The notes under the pieces were generated by a model. The model made no database searches. It saw only the letters and a list, made by a program, of their open reading frames with translations, and was not told where the DNA came from. Below, one piece after another: positions 13,701-25,130 of a stretch of DNA of 64,000 bases. Position numbers and translations under genes: made by a program. The DNA is from Pilaira anomala (lineage: Eukaryota; Mucoromycota; Mucoromycetes; Mucorales; Mucoraceae): assembly GCA_025716855.1 (NCBI GenBank), contig JAIXMQ010000013.1, forward strand, positions 496,001-560,000, written 5' to 3'. Position 1 is the stretch's first letter. Each line of letters begins with the position of its first letter.

Positions 13701-15526
13701 ATTAAATTACGTTATTTGTCATAAGGAAGTTAATAGTTTGTACATAATCCATGATGTTATATTCAGCATGATAACCGCTCTGTCAAGGTAAAAAGTATGC
13801 CTTAATATTTTAAGTGAGATTATTATGAGAATCCACTAAACGACTTCATATCATATGTCTAAAACATATATATATCCCTCAAAGTGTCCAATAAATCAAT
13901 ATTTTCTAAAATGTGTTACTTTTTATGCGTTACTTGTATGGTTTGCAAGGGAGATTATAAGCTATTCAACTTTATTTCAAAAAGTCAAGAGTTGTTACAT
14001 ATTTTTGTAAATTACATATATAGTTACACCTATGTACACTACACCTACATATGTAAATACATTCATTGATCTCAAACAATATACGTAGCACAGGTTGAGT
14101 GTGTCCGTAATAATGTGGTGATATTATATGATCAACAATGATATCATTACTTACAATATATTACAAGAAGATATGAAGGGGAGGATAACTATGATGAATG
14201 GTCTATAAAAAGTCAACTTATCTAAACTACACTTTAATTTTGTCACGGAGAAAATGATTAGAAGATAATTAAAGATCAGATTTATACCGTGTATGCAAAA
14301 TCAAAGTTTAAAAAAAATGTATTATCGTTACTTAGTAGTATGGCTATTTTTCATAGAGTTAGAGCATTTTAATTTTAACTAAATTTTTCTCGAATTTACT
14401 GACAAATAAAAAATAAGGATTAGTTATTTTATTTTTTTACCACACTGCTAATGAGATGAGTTTTCATGCTGTCAAAAATTTCAAGCTCTATAATGATTTC
14501 TATTTTGTCTTCAGAGTAAGATACAGATGTATATAATATTTAATTTATTAATTCTAAAAAAAAAACAGGTAAACCAAGAGATTATTTGTCACTTTTGATA
14601 GCATTACATTCCTATTTCTAACTCACTGCCCTTCACTGCATATGTATATAATCAAACATAATCAATGACACTACTACCTATGTTAAGCAAAAAATAATAC
14701 CGATAAATTTACAAAGTAATCGCGTTTACTTAACGATAAACAACCTATAGTCATATGCTTACATTTTTCTTTTTTCTTATGTCCAGAAACTTCAAACTAC
14801 CTAGTATATCCGATCCATCTTCTATTGCCATTTGAATGATCGTATAAGCTCATATTTTGACCTTGATGTCTCCAAGTATGATTTATATTGCTAATAAATC
14901 CAAAAAAAAGGAAAGGAAAGGAAAGGAAAATCTACTCATTTCATTTCTATGCTTCGGTGTTGAACAAGGAGGAGACTTTATCTTCGACACCACAGGCCCA
15001 AATTTTCTTTCATCTACTCTGCAGCCCGGGGGTTTGAATGCTAAACTTAGCTGTCGCTTTATCGGCTGCTAAACAACCCAATAGAACGCCTAGAAAATCT
15101 AATTCTTCGTGTAAAAAAGCAAAATCCTCAAAGACAGGAAGCAACACAACTTCTCTTTGGCCATAGAAATAGCATATCGGCTGAGAAACATTCATAACAG
15201 CCCCGCTTATCAGCATTCTTTAATTGTTAGCATATTAAGATCGTTTTTGTTTGAGTGATGTGAATAAAGTATGTCTTGACTCCTTTTTTTTTTAGAGCAC
15301 GGCCTATGTTTATTCTTGCTGCATCCAGTCGCTACCTCCAAACAATATCAATTAGACACTGTAGGTACATAGGTACCTATCAACAATCAATGCACAAAAT
15401 TTAAACTTTAAAAACAGGTCACAAAGAAAAGTCACGGATTTTTTTTCAAACTTTTCGTTAATTCTGACAGAAAAAAAAAAAAAAAAAAAAAAAAACTGTT
15501 TGAATTCTCTTATACATACATATAAA
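13249..15526. other. Gene-poor intergenic region
   Basis: AT-rich, with a poly-T run at about 13656-13698 and a (GGAAA)n-type microsatellite at about 14908-14930. It also has a 21-bp echo of the neighbouring gene (13515-13535). A minus-strand ORF at 15010-15216 has balanced composition but no recognisable domain. Promoter of UTP4 at the right end. Confidence 0.5.
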
Positions 15527-17946
15527 ATGGAAGTTCATCGTTGTCGATTTGTAGAATATCAACCAGCAGCCATTAATGCTTTAGATTTTACACCTTCGAC
15601 CGTTAAAAATACTCGTTTAGCCGTAGGTAGAGCCAATGGCAACATTGAGATCTGGGATCCTACACATCAATATCGACTCGAAAAGACTTTACCTGGTGGT
15701 GAAGATCTCTCGGTCGAAAGTTTAGCTTGGGCTCATCAAAATACTGTTGTCAACCCTGACGCTGACGATACACCAGAAGAAATCTTGAAAGAAACCGAAT
15801 TATTATTAGAAAAGCCTCCTCGTCTCTTTTCTTCTGGATTGAATCCTTTTATTATTGAATGGGATACTACCACCATGACAGCCAAGGTAAGAAAAAAAGA
15901 AGAACAACGCTGTGTTTTTTTTTCTCTAATATGTTTTTATTATTATTACTAGAAATCCTGTGACTCAAACGGTGGTGCAGTTTGGTGTTTAGCTGTCAAC
16001 AGTAAAGGTACTCGTTTAGCTGCAGGTTGTGAGGATGGGTGTATCCGTATGTTTGATATTGCAGATGGAGCACTTGAATTTATTCGTAGTTTCGAACCTC
16101 AAAAAGGTCGTGTTTTATCTGTTGCTTGGGCTCCTAACGATGAATATATCGTATCTGGTGGATCAGATTCAGCTATTCGTACTTGGAATCCTCTTACAGG
16201 TCGCACAATCCATCGTATGACAGTACCTAAAAACCGTAAGGAACAAACTTTAGTATGGGCAGTTGCAGCTATTAAGTAAGTTTTTTTTTTTTAAAAAAAA
16301 AAAAGGAGGAATGGAAAGTAAAGGATGTAACTAATACACGCCTTTTTTTTAGGGGTAATACAATCGTTTCTGGTGATTCACGCGGTATGATGACATTCTG
16401 GGATAGTAAGATGGGTACAGCAAAACAAATGATTCGCGCACATGGAGCAGATATTCTTTGTATTGCAGCATCCAAGGACGGTAATCAAATATTTTCTGCA
16501 GGTGTAGATCGTAAAATTACAGCATTCCGTCGTACACCAAATTCCGGCAAAAAGAACAAGACAGAAACAGTAAATGACTGGATTAATGTTGGAAGTCGTA
16601 GATATCATTGGCACGATATTAGAGCACTTGCACTTGATGAAAGACCCAAGGTGAATTCAATTGTATCCGGTGGTGTTGATGTTGAATTAGTCGCATGTCC
16701 TGCAGCTGAATTTCCTAAATTAATTCAAAACAGATTACCTCCTTTCCCACACAAGTATATTGTGAGTATGTCAAAGACTCATAAGTTAGTGATGTCATCT
16801 TTCTTTGATTCTATTTCAATTTGGAGATTAGGCCAAGCAGAAAGTGTTGATACCAGCTCAAAGCATCCTGCACTTCCTGAAATGATTCAACCTCATCAAT
16901 TAGCACTTGAACTTAAATTGAAACCAGACTGTAACATTACTTCTAGTGCAATTTCAGAAGACGCTCAATGGATTGCAGTATCCGATGTTGAGAATATTCG
17001 ACTCTTTAAAGTAAGTCAAGGAAACGAACCTGGCCAATTAGAGGTCAAGAAACAAAGACCATTTGAAAGAGAATTGAATCATTATTTGAGTCAACATCAT
17101 GCTGCTCCTGGTGCTCATCATGTTAAATTTACTCCTGGTTCAGATAAATTGATTCTTGTTACACCTGAATCTCGTATTCTTATTATTGATCTTTCAAGTT
17201 GGGAAGAAGGTACATTTGAAGTGTTGCGTGAATTTGGACATCATCGTGGATTAGATAACGAAGGAAATACTTCTGATGATCATGCTATTGCTACTGTGGT
17301 TTCTATCGATGTCAGTTCTGATGGACAATGGTTAGTTACAGGTGATGATGAAAATAGAATTCATGTGTTTAACTTGGACAGCTTGAAGGTAAGGAGTATA
17401 TATATATATGAGGGTTCCATTGTTTTCTAATATATATTATAATAGCACCATCTTAAACTTCCTCAAGGAAATATCCCTCATACAGCATTATCGTTCAACG
17501 AATTCCGACCAAACGAACTTTTAGTTGCCTTGGCAACTAACGCCTTCTTTATATATGATGTAGAATATAAGAGATTAACAAATTGGTCAATGACACATCA
17601 AGATATGTCTAAATGTAGACTTTTAGAGCAAAGAGATCGTATTCGTGGAGCGATTTATAATCCAGCAGATAAAAACAAGATGATTTTATATGGTAGTACA
17701 TATATGTGTCTTGTTGATATTCAAGATAAACCTACAGCCAAGAAATTAGGAAAGAGAAAGAATAATGAGACAAAATTAAAATTATCAACAGATGATGATA
17801 TTCCCGTTTCTATTTCTTATCAATACCAACAAATTTTAGGTTGTGGCTTTATTGGAGCAAATCAAATGGTTATGATTGAAAGACCCAAGTTTAGTGTCTT
17901 GGAGAATTTACCACCTTCTTTTTACAAGGCTCATTTTGGTGCATAA
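15527..17946 (+). CDS. UTP4: U3 snoRNP / SSU processome WD40 protein UTP4 (cirhin)
   Basis: Four exons (15527-15886, 15953-16275, 16353-17388, 17446-17946), all in phase, 739 residues (yeast Utp4 776, human cirhin 686). The start MEVHRCRFVEYQPAAINALDF is the family signature N-terminus, so I chose the ATG at 15527 over an upstream in-frame non-ATG extension. WD repeats are visible throughout (RLAVGRANGNIEIWDP, RLAAGCEDGCIRMFDI, IVSGGSDSAIRTWNP, QIFSAGVDRKITAF, WLVTGDDENRIHVFN). The C-terminal half is the second propeller. Role by family: t-UTP subcomplex of the small-subunit processome, needed for pre-rRNA transcription and early 18S processing in the nucleolus. Converges with the ACBD6-like gene, 21 bp between stops. 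Confidence 0.95.
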
Positions 17947-17967
17947 ATATAATAATAATAATAAAAG

Positions 17968-18989
17968 TTATTTTTTTAATAGATTTATTTGATTGACAAA
18001 TGATGTATCTGCTTGTTCAAATGCAGTTTTTCCTTCTGCATCTAATAATGTATGAATTATTCCATTTTCAATTAACAAATTTGCTATTTCCAACTGTTCT
18101 GATATACAAGCTAATATAATATAAATCATTGACATTAGTTTTTATATAATTTTACATCTTTTATATTTATATATTTACCCAAGTGAAGTGCAGTCTCTTC
18201 ATCCTCATCTGACTTTACATTTAAATCCGCACCTGAATCAATCAAAAACTTTACTATTTCCTTATTTCCTCGATCTGCTGCTAAATGAAGTACAGTAAAT
18301 CCATCTTGATCTTTACTATTTATTAATTCTGGGTTCTTTTTGATCGCTAAAGTTAATTTCTCCAAATCATCTTGTCTCGTATATCCAAAAATATCATCCG
18401 ATTCTCTTTTTTTTTTTTAAAAAAAAAAAAACAAAGAGTCAATTATTATTATTTTGGTTCCTTTGTTTCATTACTTACTTATCTTCACCTTCTACCATGG
18501 CCATTGAACTGACAGCATTTGTGGATAATCCATCCCCATTCTACATATGAATTTATATCTTAGTCTCTGTCTACACACATAAATCAATTCAATTACCTTG
18601 ATTTCTTCTGGAGAAGGTATATATTCATATTCTCCTTGACGTGACCAACCTACTTGAAGTGTTTCTACACTTTCAATATACAAGTTTCTAGCATCACGAA
18701 AACCAAGTCCTTTGAATGAGTTCCAAGCATCGTATTTAGCACGAGCTACAAATTCGAATAAACTAGGTTTTTCAATATTACAGTCTCCAATCGTAGCTTG
18801 TTTAAACAATCCATAAAACTTTTTTTTATATATATATATAAAGATCAATAAATTGTTATCAACTCAAAAAGAAAAAAGAAAAAACTACTTTACATGTAAC
18901 TTTTTATCGTTTGGTAAAGGAATATCATGTTTATTCATGTAAGTAAAGGCTTGTTCAAACCATTGATCATCTTGACAAATTTCGTCCAT
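17968..18989 (-). CDS. ACBD6: Acyl-CoA-binding, ankyrin-repeat protein (ACBD6-like)
   Basis: Five minus-strand exons: 18989-18894, 18818-18597, 18540-18479, 18405-18179 and 18110-17968. All phases close, 249 residues. The N-terminal acyl-CoA-binding domain (about 1-95) shows LPNDKKLHFYGLFKQATIGD and KYDAWNSFKGL, with the Tyr/Lys residues that contact acyl-CoA. The C-terminal half has ankyrin repeats (DGFTVLHLAADRGNKEIVKF and ETALHLACISEQLEIANLL). ACBP plus ankyrin is the architecture of animal/fungal ACBD6, which binds long-chain acyl-CoA and supports lipid remodelling and N-myristoylation. Length matches the family (human 282). Head-to-head with DPH6 (150 bp between ATGs) and tail-to-tail with UTP4. 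Confidence 0.92.
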
Positions 18990-19139
18990 TATTTCAAAAT
19001 AAAGAAGAGGAAAGAAAGTAGAAAAAAAAAAGGTGACCCGCTTTTTAAAATGATTTTATTTTTATTGGCTGTCAAAAATTAAGCTTATTATGATCTAATC
19101 TCTTCTTTTTCTTTTTCTTTTTTTTTTTTAACAAAAGTC
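18990..19139. promoter_or_regulatory. 150-bp bidirectional promoter (ACBD6-like / DPH6)
   Basis: This is the entire space between two divergent start codons. It contains an inverted CCAAT motif (ATTGG at about 19074-19078), an A-tract, and a pyrimidine-rich tract before the DPH6 ATG. No TATA element is obvious. Both genes must be driven from here or from within each other's 5' ends. Confidence 0.6.
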
Positions 19140-19844
19140 ATGTCAAGATTAACAGCAGCGATTTCATATACAGGTGGAAAGGATTGTACTTTAGCTTTAC
19201 ACCGAGTAAGGGAACAAGGTATAGCAGTAAAAGTACTTGTGACCTTTAGTCCACCTTTAACGGACCCAAAATCGTTCAAGGCACATGCCCTGAATATCAT
19301 TGAAAAACAAGCAGAGTCACTCGGAATAAGTCATACGGTCTGTATTATTGACGGCCCTAATTATTTAGCAAGTTATCAACGTGAAATTACGCATTTACGT
19401 CAAACGTACGGTATCGAGTTACTTGTGACAGGCGACATCTTACCTGTCTGTAGTAACTTTATGGAACGTGCTGTGACTGGTACAGGTGTAGAATTAATGC
19501 GACCCCTTTGGCAACAACCTCAACAAGGATTATTAGAAGATATGTGGAAAAGAGGATTTGAGATTTTGGTGACTTGTGTTAATTTAGAAAAGATACCGGA
19601 AGAGGTCTTGGATAAAGTGAAGAAAGATTTTGGTGTAGGACAAAGTTTAAGTCAAGAAGGATTAAATGCGGTTAGTAAAGAGAAATCGGATATCAGTCCA
19701 ACAGGTGAATTTGGAGAGTTACATACAATGGTACTTGATTGTCCATTATATAAAAGTAAAATTGTTGTTACGAGTGAAATTAAACAAGAGGATATATTCA
19801 GATTCTTGAGTATAGAATCTGTTCAACTTATTAATAAAGACTAA
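19140..19844 (+). CDS. DPH6: Diphthine-ammonia ligase family protein (Dph6, short form)
   Basis: Single exon, 234 residues. The N-terminal PP-loop motif SYTGGKDC (residues 9-16) and the conserved ELLVTGDI and GVELMRPLW segments place it in the Dph6/DUF71 ATP-pyrophosphatase family. The family catalyses the last amidation of diphthamide on translation elongation factor 2. Yeast Dph6 carries additional C-terminal YjgF-type domains; this protein ends after the ligase domain, like archaeal and animal short forms. The PP-loop serine position is Cys here (SGGKDS is usual). Start chosen at the first ATG of the conserved domain. Function by homology; activity untested. Confidence 0.85.
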   Translation: MSRLTAAISYTGGKDCTLALHRVREQGIAVKVLVTFSPPLTDPKSFKAHALNIIEKQAESLGISHTVCIIDGPNYLASYQREITHLRQTYGIELLVTGDILPVCSNFMERAVTGTGVELMRPLWQQPQQGLLEDMWKRGFEILVTCVNLEKIPEEVLDKVKKDFGVGQSLSQEGLNAVSKEKSDISPTGEFGELHTMVLDCPLYKSKIVVTSEIKQEDIFRFLSIESVQLINKD

Positions 19845-20114
19845 GTACCGTGCCTCTACATTTTTTTTTTTTTTTTTTACTAAATGAAGAACGGTCCGAT
19901 ATTCTAATTAATTGTTGTATGAAAAAGGTAATTGAGAGTGAATGAAAAGCACATGATACCGCCACCCACCGTCGGGTTATTCGAACCGTTTCATATGTTT
20001 AAAGGGATCTATCAGCTGGTACTATTAGTAAAATTCATGTCACGTTGGGATCTTTTGACACTGTTACTTTTGTATATATAGTAGTTCTTTTTCTCTCTCT
20101 TTCTTTTAACAAAA

Positions 20115-20689
20115 ATGAATATTCATGCAACAAATTCATGTGATCAAGCAGATTTATGCTCAGTTCATTCGGGAAAAAATCAGACTTATTATTTTAGTAC
20201 GCCTTTACCAGCCCAAAAGCACGAACCTTATCAATACCATGGACCAAAAAAGAACAACAAAGCCAATAGTATTAAAAGTACAATGAGTCTAGGACGTCAA
20301 ACAATGAAATCATGGAGACAAAAACGAATGAATATTTTAAGCAGTAAAGAAAAATATTTACCTCAAGTCGAGACAGAAGCTTATTGTTGTCAATGTGAAA
20401 AATATGTTATGACACGTATTCGGTATCGAAATGGAACAAGAGTTTGGTTAGTTTCAATTGTATTGTAAGTATATTAAATATACCTTCTCTTTAGTTATAC
20501 TAAATACATAATTTAGACTATTATGTACAGTGATATTATTTTGGATACCCTTTTTTGTAAAATATTTCAAAGGTATAATAATATTATTAATTTAATGTAG
20601 GACATAACTAAACTGCTTTTGATTTTTAAGATGTAGCACATTTTTGCCCGGGTTGTGGAAAGCAAATCGGTGTCTCTTCAGACTTGTAG
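20115..20689 (+). CDS. LITAF-domain membrane-associated zinc protein
   Basis: Three exons (20115-20464, 20517-20572, 20631-20689), in phase, 154 residues. The C-terminal LITAF domain is complete: first CxxC knuckle (YCCQCEKY), a hydrophobic membrane-dipping helix (LVSIVLLLCTVILFWIPFF), then KDVAHFCPGCGKQIG with the HxCPxC second knuckle. The domain is split by both introns, so open frames alone would miss the second zinc ligand pair. LITAF proteins are monotopic, face the cytosol on late endosomes/lysosomes and bind sorting and ubiquitin-ligase factors. The N-terminal half is basic and low complexity. A TATATATA at 20073 lies close upstream. Confidence 0.9.
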
Positions 20690-21056
20690 CACATTAAAAC
20701 ACGAGCAAAAAAATAGTAAATAAAGATGTGATTGAAATCAAAATATACATAATCTTGTTTATAAATACAAAGTGGGGGTTGATATAAACAAATAAATTAA
20801 TACGACAAGTAACCATGGTTATTTTTATACACGTGTAAATATAAATAAAAAGGGATCGTCCACAGCTAAAAACGGGGGCTTTTCTGTTTAAAGCTCTTGT
20901 AATCTTTATTCTGTCGCCGATATTTTATTTTTAAAGATCCAAGCCAATTGTTGATAGGTGCCCTTACTAGTTTTTTTTTTTATTTTATTTATAACAGTTT
21001 TTTTCTTATTATTATTTTCTTTCTTTCCTTTTTATTCGGTAAAAAATTTTTATATA
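20690..21056. other. Intergenic: LITAF gene to UGDH promoter
   Basis: AT-rich; the last ~100 bp are T-rich with TTATT repeats. No gene signal. Confidence 0.6.
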
Positions 21057-22685
21057 ATGGTTGAAGTCAAGAATATTTGTTGTATTGGTGCTGGTTATGT
21101 TGGTAAGTTCTTGTAAAAAGAAAAAGCGAGATTCCTTTTTTTTAAATGTTAATCATCTTGCTCATCTCTTTATAGGTGGACCTACTTGTGCTGTCATCGC
21201 TTACAAGTGTCACGATATCAAGGTTACCATTGTTGATTTAAACCAAGCTCGTGTTGATGCTTGGAACTCTGATAAGCTTCCTATTTATGAACCTGGATTA
21301 GAGGAAGTTGTCTTTGATCGTCGTGGTAAGAACTTGTTCTTCACTACTGATGTTGATGCTGCTATTCATGAAGCTGATTTAATTTTTGTCTCGGTCAATA
21401 CTCCTACCAAGAAGACTGGTATGGGTGCTGGTATGGCTGCTGATCTTGCGTAAGTTTTAATTTTATGGATATTGAGAGAAAGAGAGATACAGGGTACTTA
21501 ACTATATTTTTTTTTTTTTGAATAGTTACATTGAAGGTGCTACTCGTCGTATTGCTGAAGTTGCTACTAGCTCCAAGATTGTTGTTGAAAAGTCTACTGT
21601 ACCTTGTCGTACTGCAGAAAGTATGCGTACTATTCTTGAAGCCAACTCCACCGGTTCAATTCATTTTGATATCTTGTCTAACCCAGAGTTCTTGGCTGAA
21701 GGTACTGCCATCAAAGATCTTCTTAACCCCGATCGTGTCTTGATTGGTGCCCTTCAAACACCTGAAGGTATTGCTGCTCAAAAGTCTTTGGCTGCTGTTT
21801 ATCAAAACTGGGTTCCTGAGGACCGTGTTATTACTACTAACCTTTGGTCATCCGAACTTTCCAAGTTGGTAAGAATAACTCTCTATATATATATATATTT
21901 TGGTTGAAATTCTAATTTATTTATTTTAGGCTGCTAATGCTTTACTCGCTCAACGTATTTCTTCCATTAACGCATTATCTGCTATTTGTGAAGCTACTGG
22001 TGCTGACGTAGATGAAGTTGCTTATGCATGTGGTCGTGATAGTCGTTTAGGATCCAAGTTCTTAAAGGCATCCGTTGGTTTCGGTGGATCTTGTTTCCAA
22101 AAGGATATTTTAAACTTGGTTTATTTATCTCAACAATTAAATCTTCCTGAAGTAGCAGATTATTGGCAACAAGTAGTGACTATGAATGAATATCAAAAGA
22201 AGAGATTTGTTCGCAAGATTATTTCTACTCTTTTCAATACCATCACAAACAAGAGAATTGCTGTTCTCGGTTTTGCATTCAAGAAGGATACTGGAGATAC
22301 TCGTGAATCTGCAGCTATTACATTAATCAAGGATTTCATTCAAGAAAATGCACATGTTGCTATTTATGATCCCAAGGTTGAACATGAACAAATCTATATG
22401 GATCTTTCTGAGCCTGGTCTTGTTGATAGCCGTAAACAACTTGATAAGAGTATTAGTATTTGTGCTGATGCTTATGAAGCTTGTAAGGGTGCTGATGCAG
22501 TCGTAATCGTTACTGAATGGGATGAATTCAAGGCTGATCAACTCGATTATCAAAGAATCTATGATAATATGCATAAGCCTGCTTTCTTGTTTGATGGTCG
22601 TTTATTATTAGATGCTGCTCAAATTCGTCAAATCGGTTTCAAGGTTCATATCATTGGTAAGAATGAACTTGCTGGTACTGCTTAA
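21057..22685 (+). CDS. UGDH: UDP-glucose 6-dehydrogenase
   Basis: Four exons (21057-21102, 21176-21449, 21526-21868, 21930-22685), in phase, 472 residues (human 494). The NAD-binding GAGYVG is at residues 11-16, the first intron splitting the last glycine codon. Catalytic cysteine C276 lies in [14 protein letters not shown] and EKSTVP signatures are present. Converts UDP-glucose to UDP-glucuronate, the precursor for the glucuronic acid polymers (mucoric acid/mucoran) that are abundant in walls of zygomycete fungi. The C-terminal UDP-binding domain ([16 protein letters not shown]) is complete. T-ending codon bias suggests strong expression. Confidence 0.97.
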
Positions 22686-22711
22686 ACGAAAGAAGAAGAA
22701 AAAATAGAAAT

Positions 22712-22714
<3 letters not shown>

Positions 22715-22743
<29 letters not shown>
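22715..22743. repeat. (AC)n microsatellite in UGDH 3' UTR
   Basis: About 14 AC units 30 bp after the UGDH stop, followed by a poly-T run at about 22776-22799. Confidence 0.95.
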
Positions 22744-22749
<6 letters not shown>

Positions 22750-22943
22750 CATTCGTCACTTTTCTTTTCTCTCCCTTTTTTTTTTTTTTTTTTTTTTTTG
22801 TGCATTTAAAATAAAAAAAATATAACGTAAATATCTATATATATATAATGGATGCAACAATGGTGTTTTATTAAAAATGAAGTGTAAATATAGATGAATG
22901 AATAATAAATGAATGAATGAATAATAGTAATAATAATAATTTT

Positions 22944-24115
22944 CTAAAGGCGACGGTCAGGAGAGTCTTCTAAATCTTTTACGACAGCTACAACCACACT
23001 AATATCATCAGCTTTTCCACCTTCTACATAAATTCCTTCAGCCATTGCTCTTCTTTGAAAAGGAGTATCGACTGTACGTGAAGCTTCACTGACTTCTTTT
23101 GCAGCATTAGCCAAGATATCAGACAAGATTTGAGGTTGCAAATTACGAACGCGAGGAGGACGTTGAGGGGTACCTGGAATGGTATGAGCCAACACATGCT
23201 TTCTGACTAATTCAAGAATATCTTTATCAAACAAATTATCATATAATCCATCTGAACCCATTACGATAATATCACCCTTCTTGACTTTGACAGTAAATGA
23301 TTGAGCATGACTCGGTTGATCACGTGATCTAAGACCTAATTGATAAGGGAAATTGAATGCATGTTGTTGTTCTTCACTACGGAATACATAATGATTATTT
23401 CGAATAATAGAAATTCCACAATCACCAATGTTGGCTACACGTAATTCATCGTGACGTAACACAGCAATACAAGCTGTAGTTGAACCAAGAATGTTGTTCT
23501 TTTTTGCTTCTGTTAAACTCTTTTCGTAACTTTCTTTCAAGATATTGACTGGGTTTGCATCATTGTATTGAAAGAAATAAGGGTCTTCAGTATCTTCGAA
23601 ACGATCCATTTCTTCATTTGCGTATTGCATTAATTGACTAGAATATAAAGCCGAGTTTGAACCTGTGTGTCTGTGTGTTTTAGTTACACATATATATATA
23701 TATATACATATATAAAAAAAAATTTCTCTTTACCTGTGGTTTCTGACCAGCCACCAATTCCATCAGCTACACCGATAGCATCAGCGCGTCTAAAGTAAGC
23801 ATCTTCACCCACTTGAGAACTTACAGAAGAATGAGAAGTATGTGTATGAATAGGGGTATATCTCTTCTTTGCAAATCCTGCAGCTCCATGACCAAATACA
23901 AACGATTTTTTAGGTTTGGTTTGAGCAAAGAAATCAAATACAGGTAATGATTTTTGATGTTGTAAAATTTTATTATAATGATGAGTGCTTAATGCTGAAG
24001 GTGGAATTGATTTAGAGAATGCTCTTTTAGTAATTGCTGATGTAGTCGCCACTGCTGACGCTGACGCCGCTGCCGCCGCCGCCGCCACAGTACTGGATGA
24101 TGATGTAGTAAACAT
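22944..24115 (-). CDS. PTC7: Mitochondrial PP2C-type protein phosphatase, Ptc7 family
   Basis: Two exons (24115-23734, 23662-22944), phase 1 junction, 366 residues. Metal-binding PP2C motifs are visible: GEDAYF (first Asp), GVADGIGGWS (DG), VMGSDGLYDN and KADDISVVVAVV (DD). The N-terminus has Ser/Ala-rich sequence, then basic KRAFSKS, consistent with a mitochondrial presequence. I start at MFTTSSSS (24115) because it precedes the poly-Ala/Ser presequence; an in-frame upstream Met at 24226 would add a Phe/Lys-rich extension of unlikely function. Yeast Ptc7 dephosphorylates Coq7 and other matrix proteins, activating coenzyme Q synthesis. In yeast the Ptc7 intron is alternatively retained; the intron here has in-frame stops. 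Confidence 0.93.
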
Positions 24116-24490
24116 TTGTTTATGAGAAAAAAGGGGGAAAAACTGGGAAAAGGAAGATCTGTATTTATATCTGACTGACTTTATAAAAAAAAAATTTTTA
24201 TTTTTAAAATACCGTTTCCGATACAATCCGGCTGGTTGATATTATCGGTTACAAAAAAAGTAATTGTTGTCGGTCACAGAAAAAAAGATACATATCTCAG
24301 ATTCATCATGCAAATAAAATAATAAACTAAGTATATATCACGCTAGACATTAGAGCTGATATATAGACAAAATAATACAAAGTAAATAGTCGCATAGTTT
24401 AGAGATATGGAGCTCTTAGTTAATTTTGAATAAAGAATAAACCCCCTTTGTTCTTTGTCTTTTATTTTATCTTTAATTTTATAAAACCCT
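24116..24490. other. Intergenic: PTC7 promoter
   Basis: AT-rich; upstream region of PTC7 on the minus strand. No gene seen. Confidence 0.55.
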
Positions 24491-25130
24491 TCAAACCGAA
24501 TCCCAACACCATTGATTTAGACTGAAGAGCCGTTGCTGTGAGTTTACACTCTGATCACAAAGATCTAAAATGGAAGAAAGACCATTTGTCATTACTTTTC
24601 TATCATCAACGGGACACTTTTCAGGATTTAAGGCATATGTATTGTGAATCTTTACCGCCTCCCTCTTGATAATTGTTCCAACAGAAAGAGAGGAATTTGA
24701 AACATATACATCATTATGCTCGATACGTTTATCTTGCTTGTCATCTTTGTCAACTTCTTCTGGAGTAAAATCATCTTCTGTCTGTCTACTGTCACTAAGG
24801 CTTTTTTTAATTGGAGCACTCTGCTGAAATGTTCCGACTGCTTCTTCTTCCAGCAAGCTTCTTGCAACAAAGACATTATATTTTCTTTTCAGGGAGATTG
24901 ATTTAACGCTGGCTGAATACTCTGCCCAGAATTGATCTAGTAACTCGTCTTTCTTTGATGATTGTTTTATAAGAGCTTTCACTCTTGAGGAAATGACCTT
25001 GTGATGAGCGAGTTGAACTCGAATAACATCTCTAAATCCTCTGAGAATAAACCCATAGCATTTTTCTTATTATATAATGGATTTTCTCTTGCAGCAAATG
25101 CTGGCAAAAGTCTTGCGCTGACCACTGAAT
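24491..25130 (-). pseudogene. Fragment of an unknown hypothetical-protein gene
   Basis: On the minus strand a continuous frame runs from about 25065 to a TGA at 24491-24493. It begins just after an AG and reads CYGFILRGFRDVIRVQLAHH, then KVISSRVKALIKQ, DELLDQFWAEYSASVKS, LKRKYNVFVARSLLEEE, then an acidic/Lys-rich low-complexity tail. Composition and helix-forming pattern look like genuine protein. Immediately upstream another coding-like piece (PVFSGQRKTFASICC) is separated by stops, which could be a short intron or decay. No initiator Met in a convincing context and no known domain. Likely a 5'-damaged copy of a dispersed fungal gene family; a spliced functional gene is possible. Confidence 0.5.

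Noticed and set aside
13884..14069. Small open frame with Cys/Tyr-rich peptide
   Set aside because: No domain, biased AT-rich composition, no splice context; likely chance.
24116..24226. Upstream in-frame Met of PTC7 (24226) as true start
   Set aside because: Extension is Phe/Lys/Tyr-rich from AT-rich leader DNA, and the Met at 24115 begins a better presequence.
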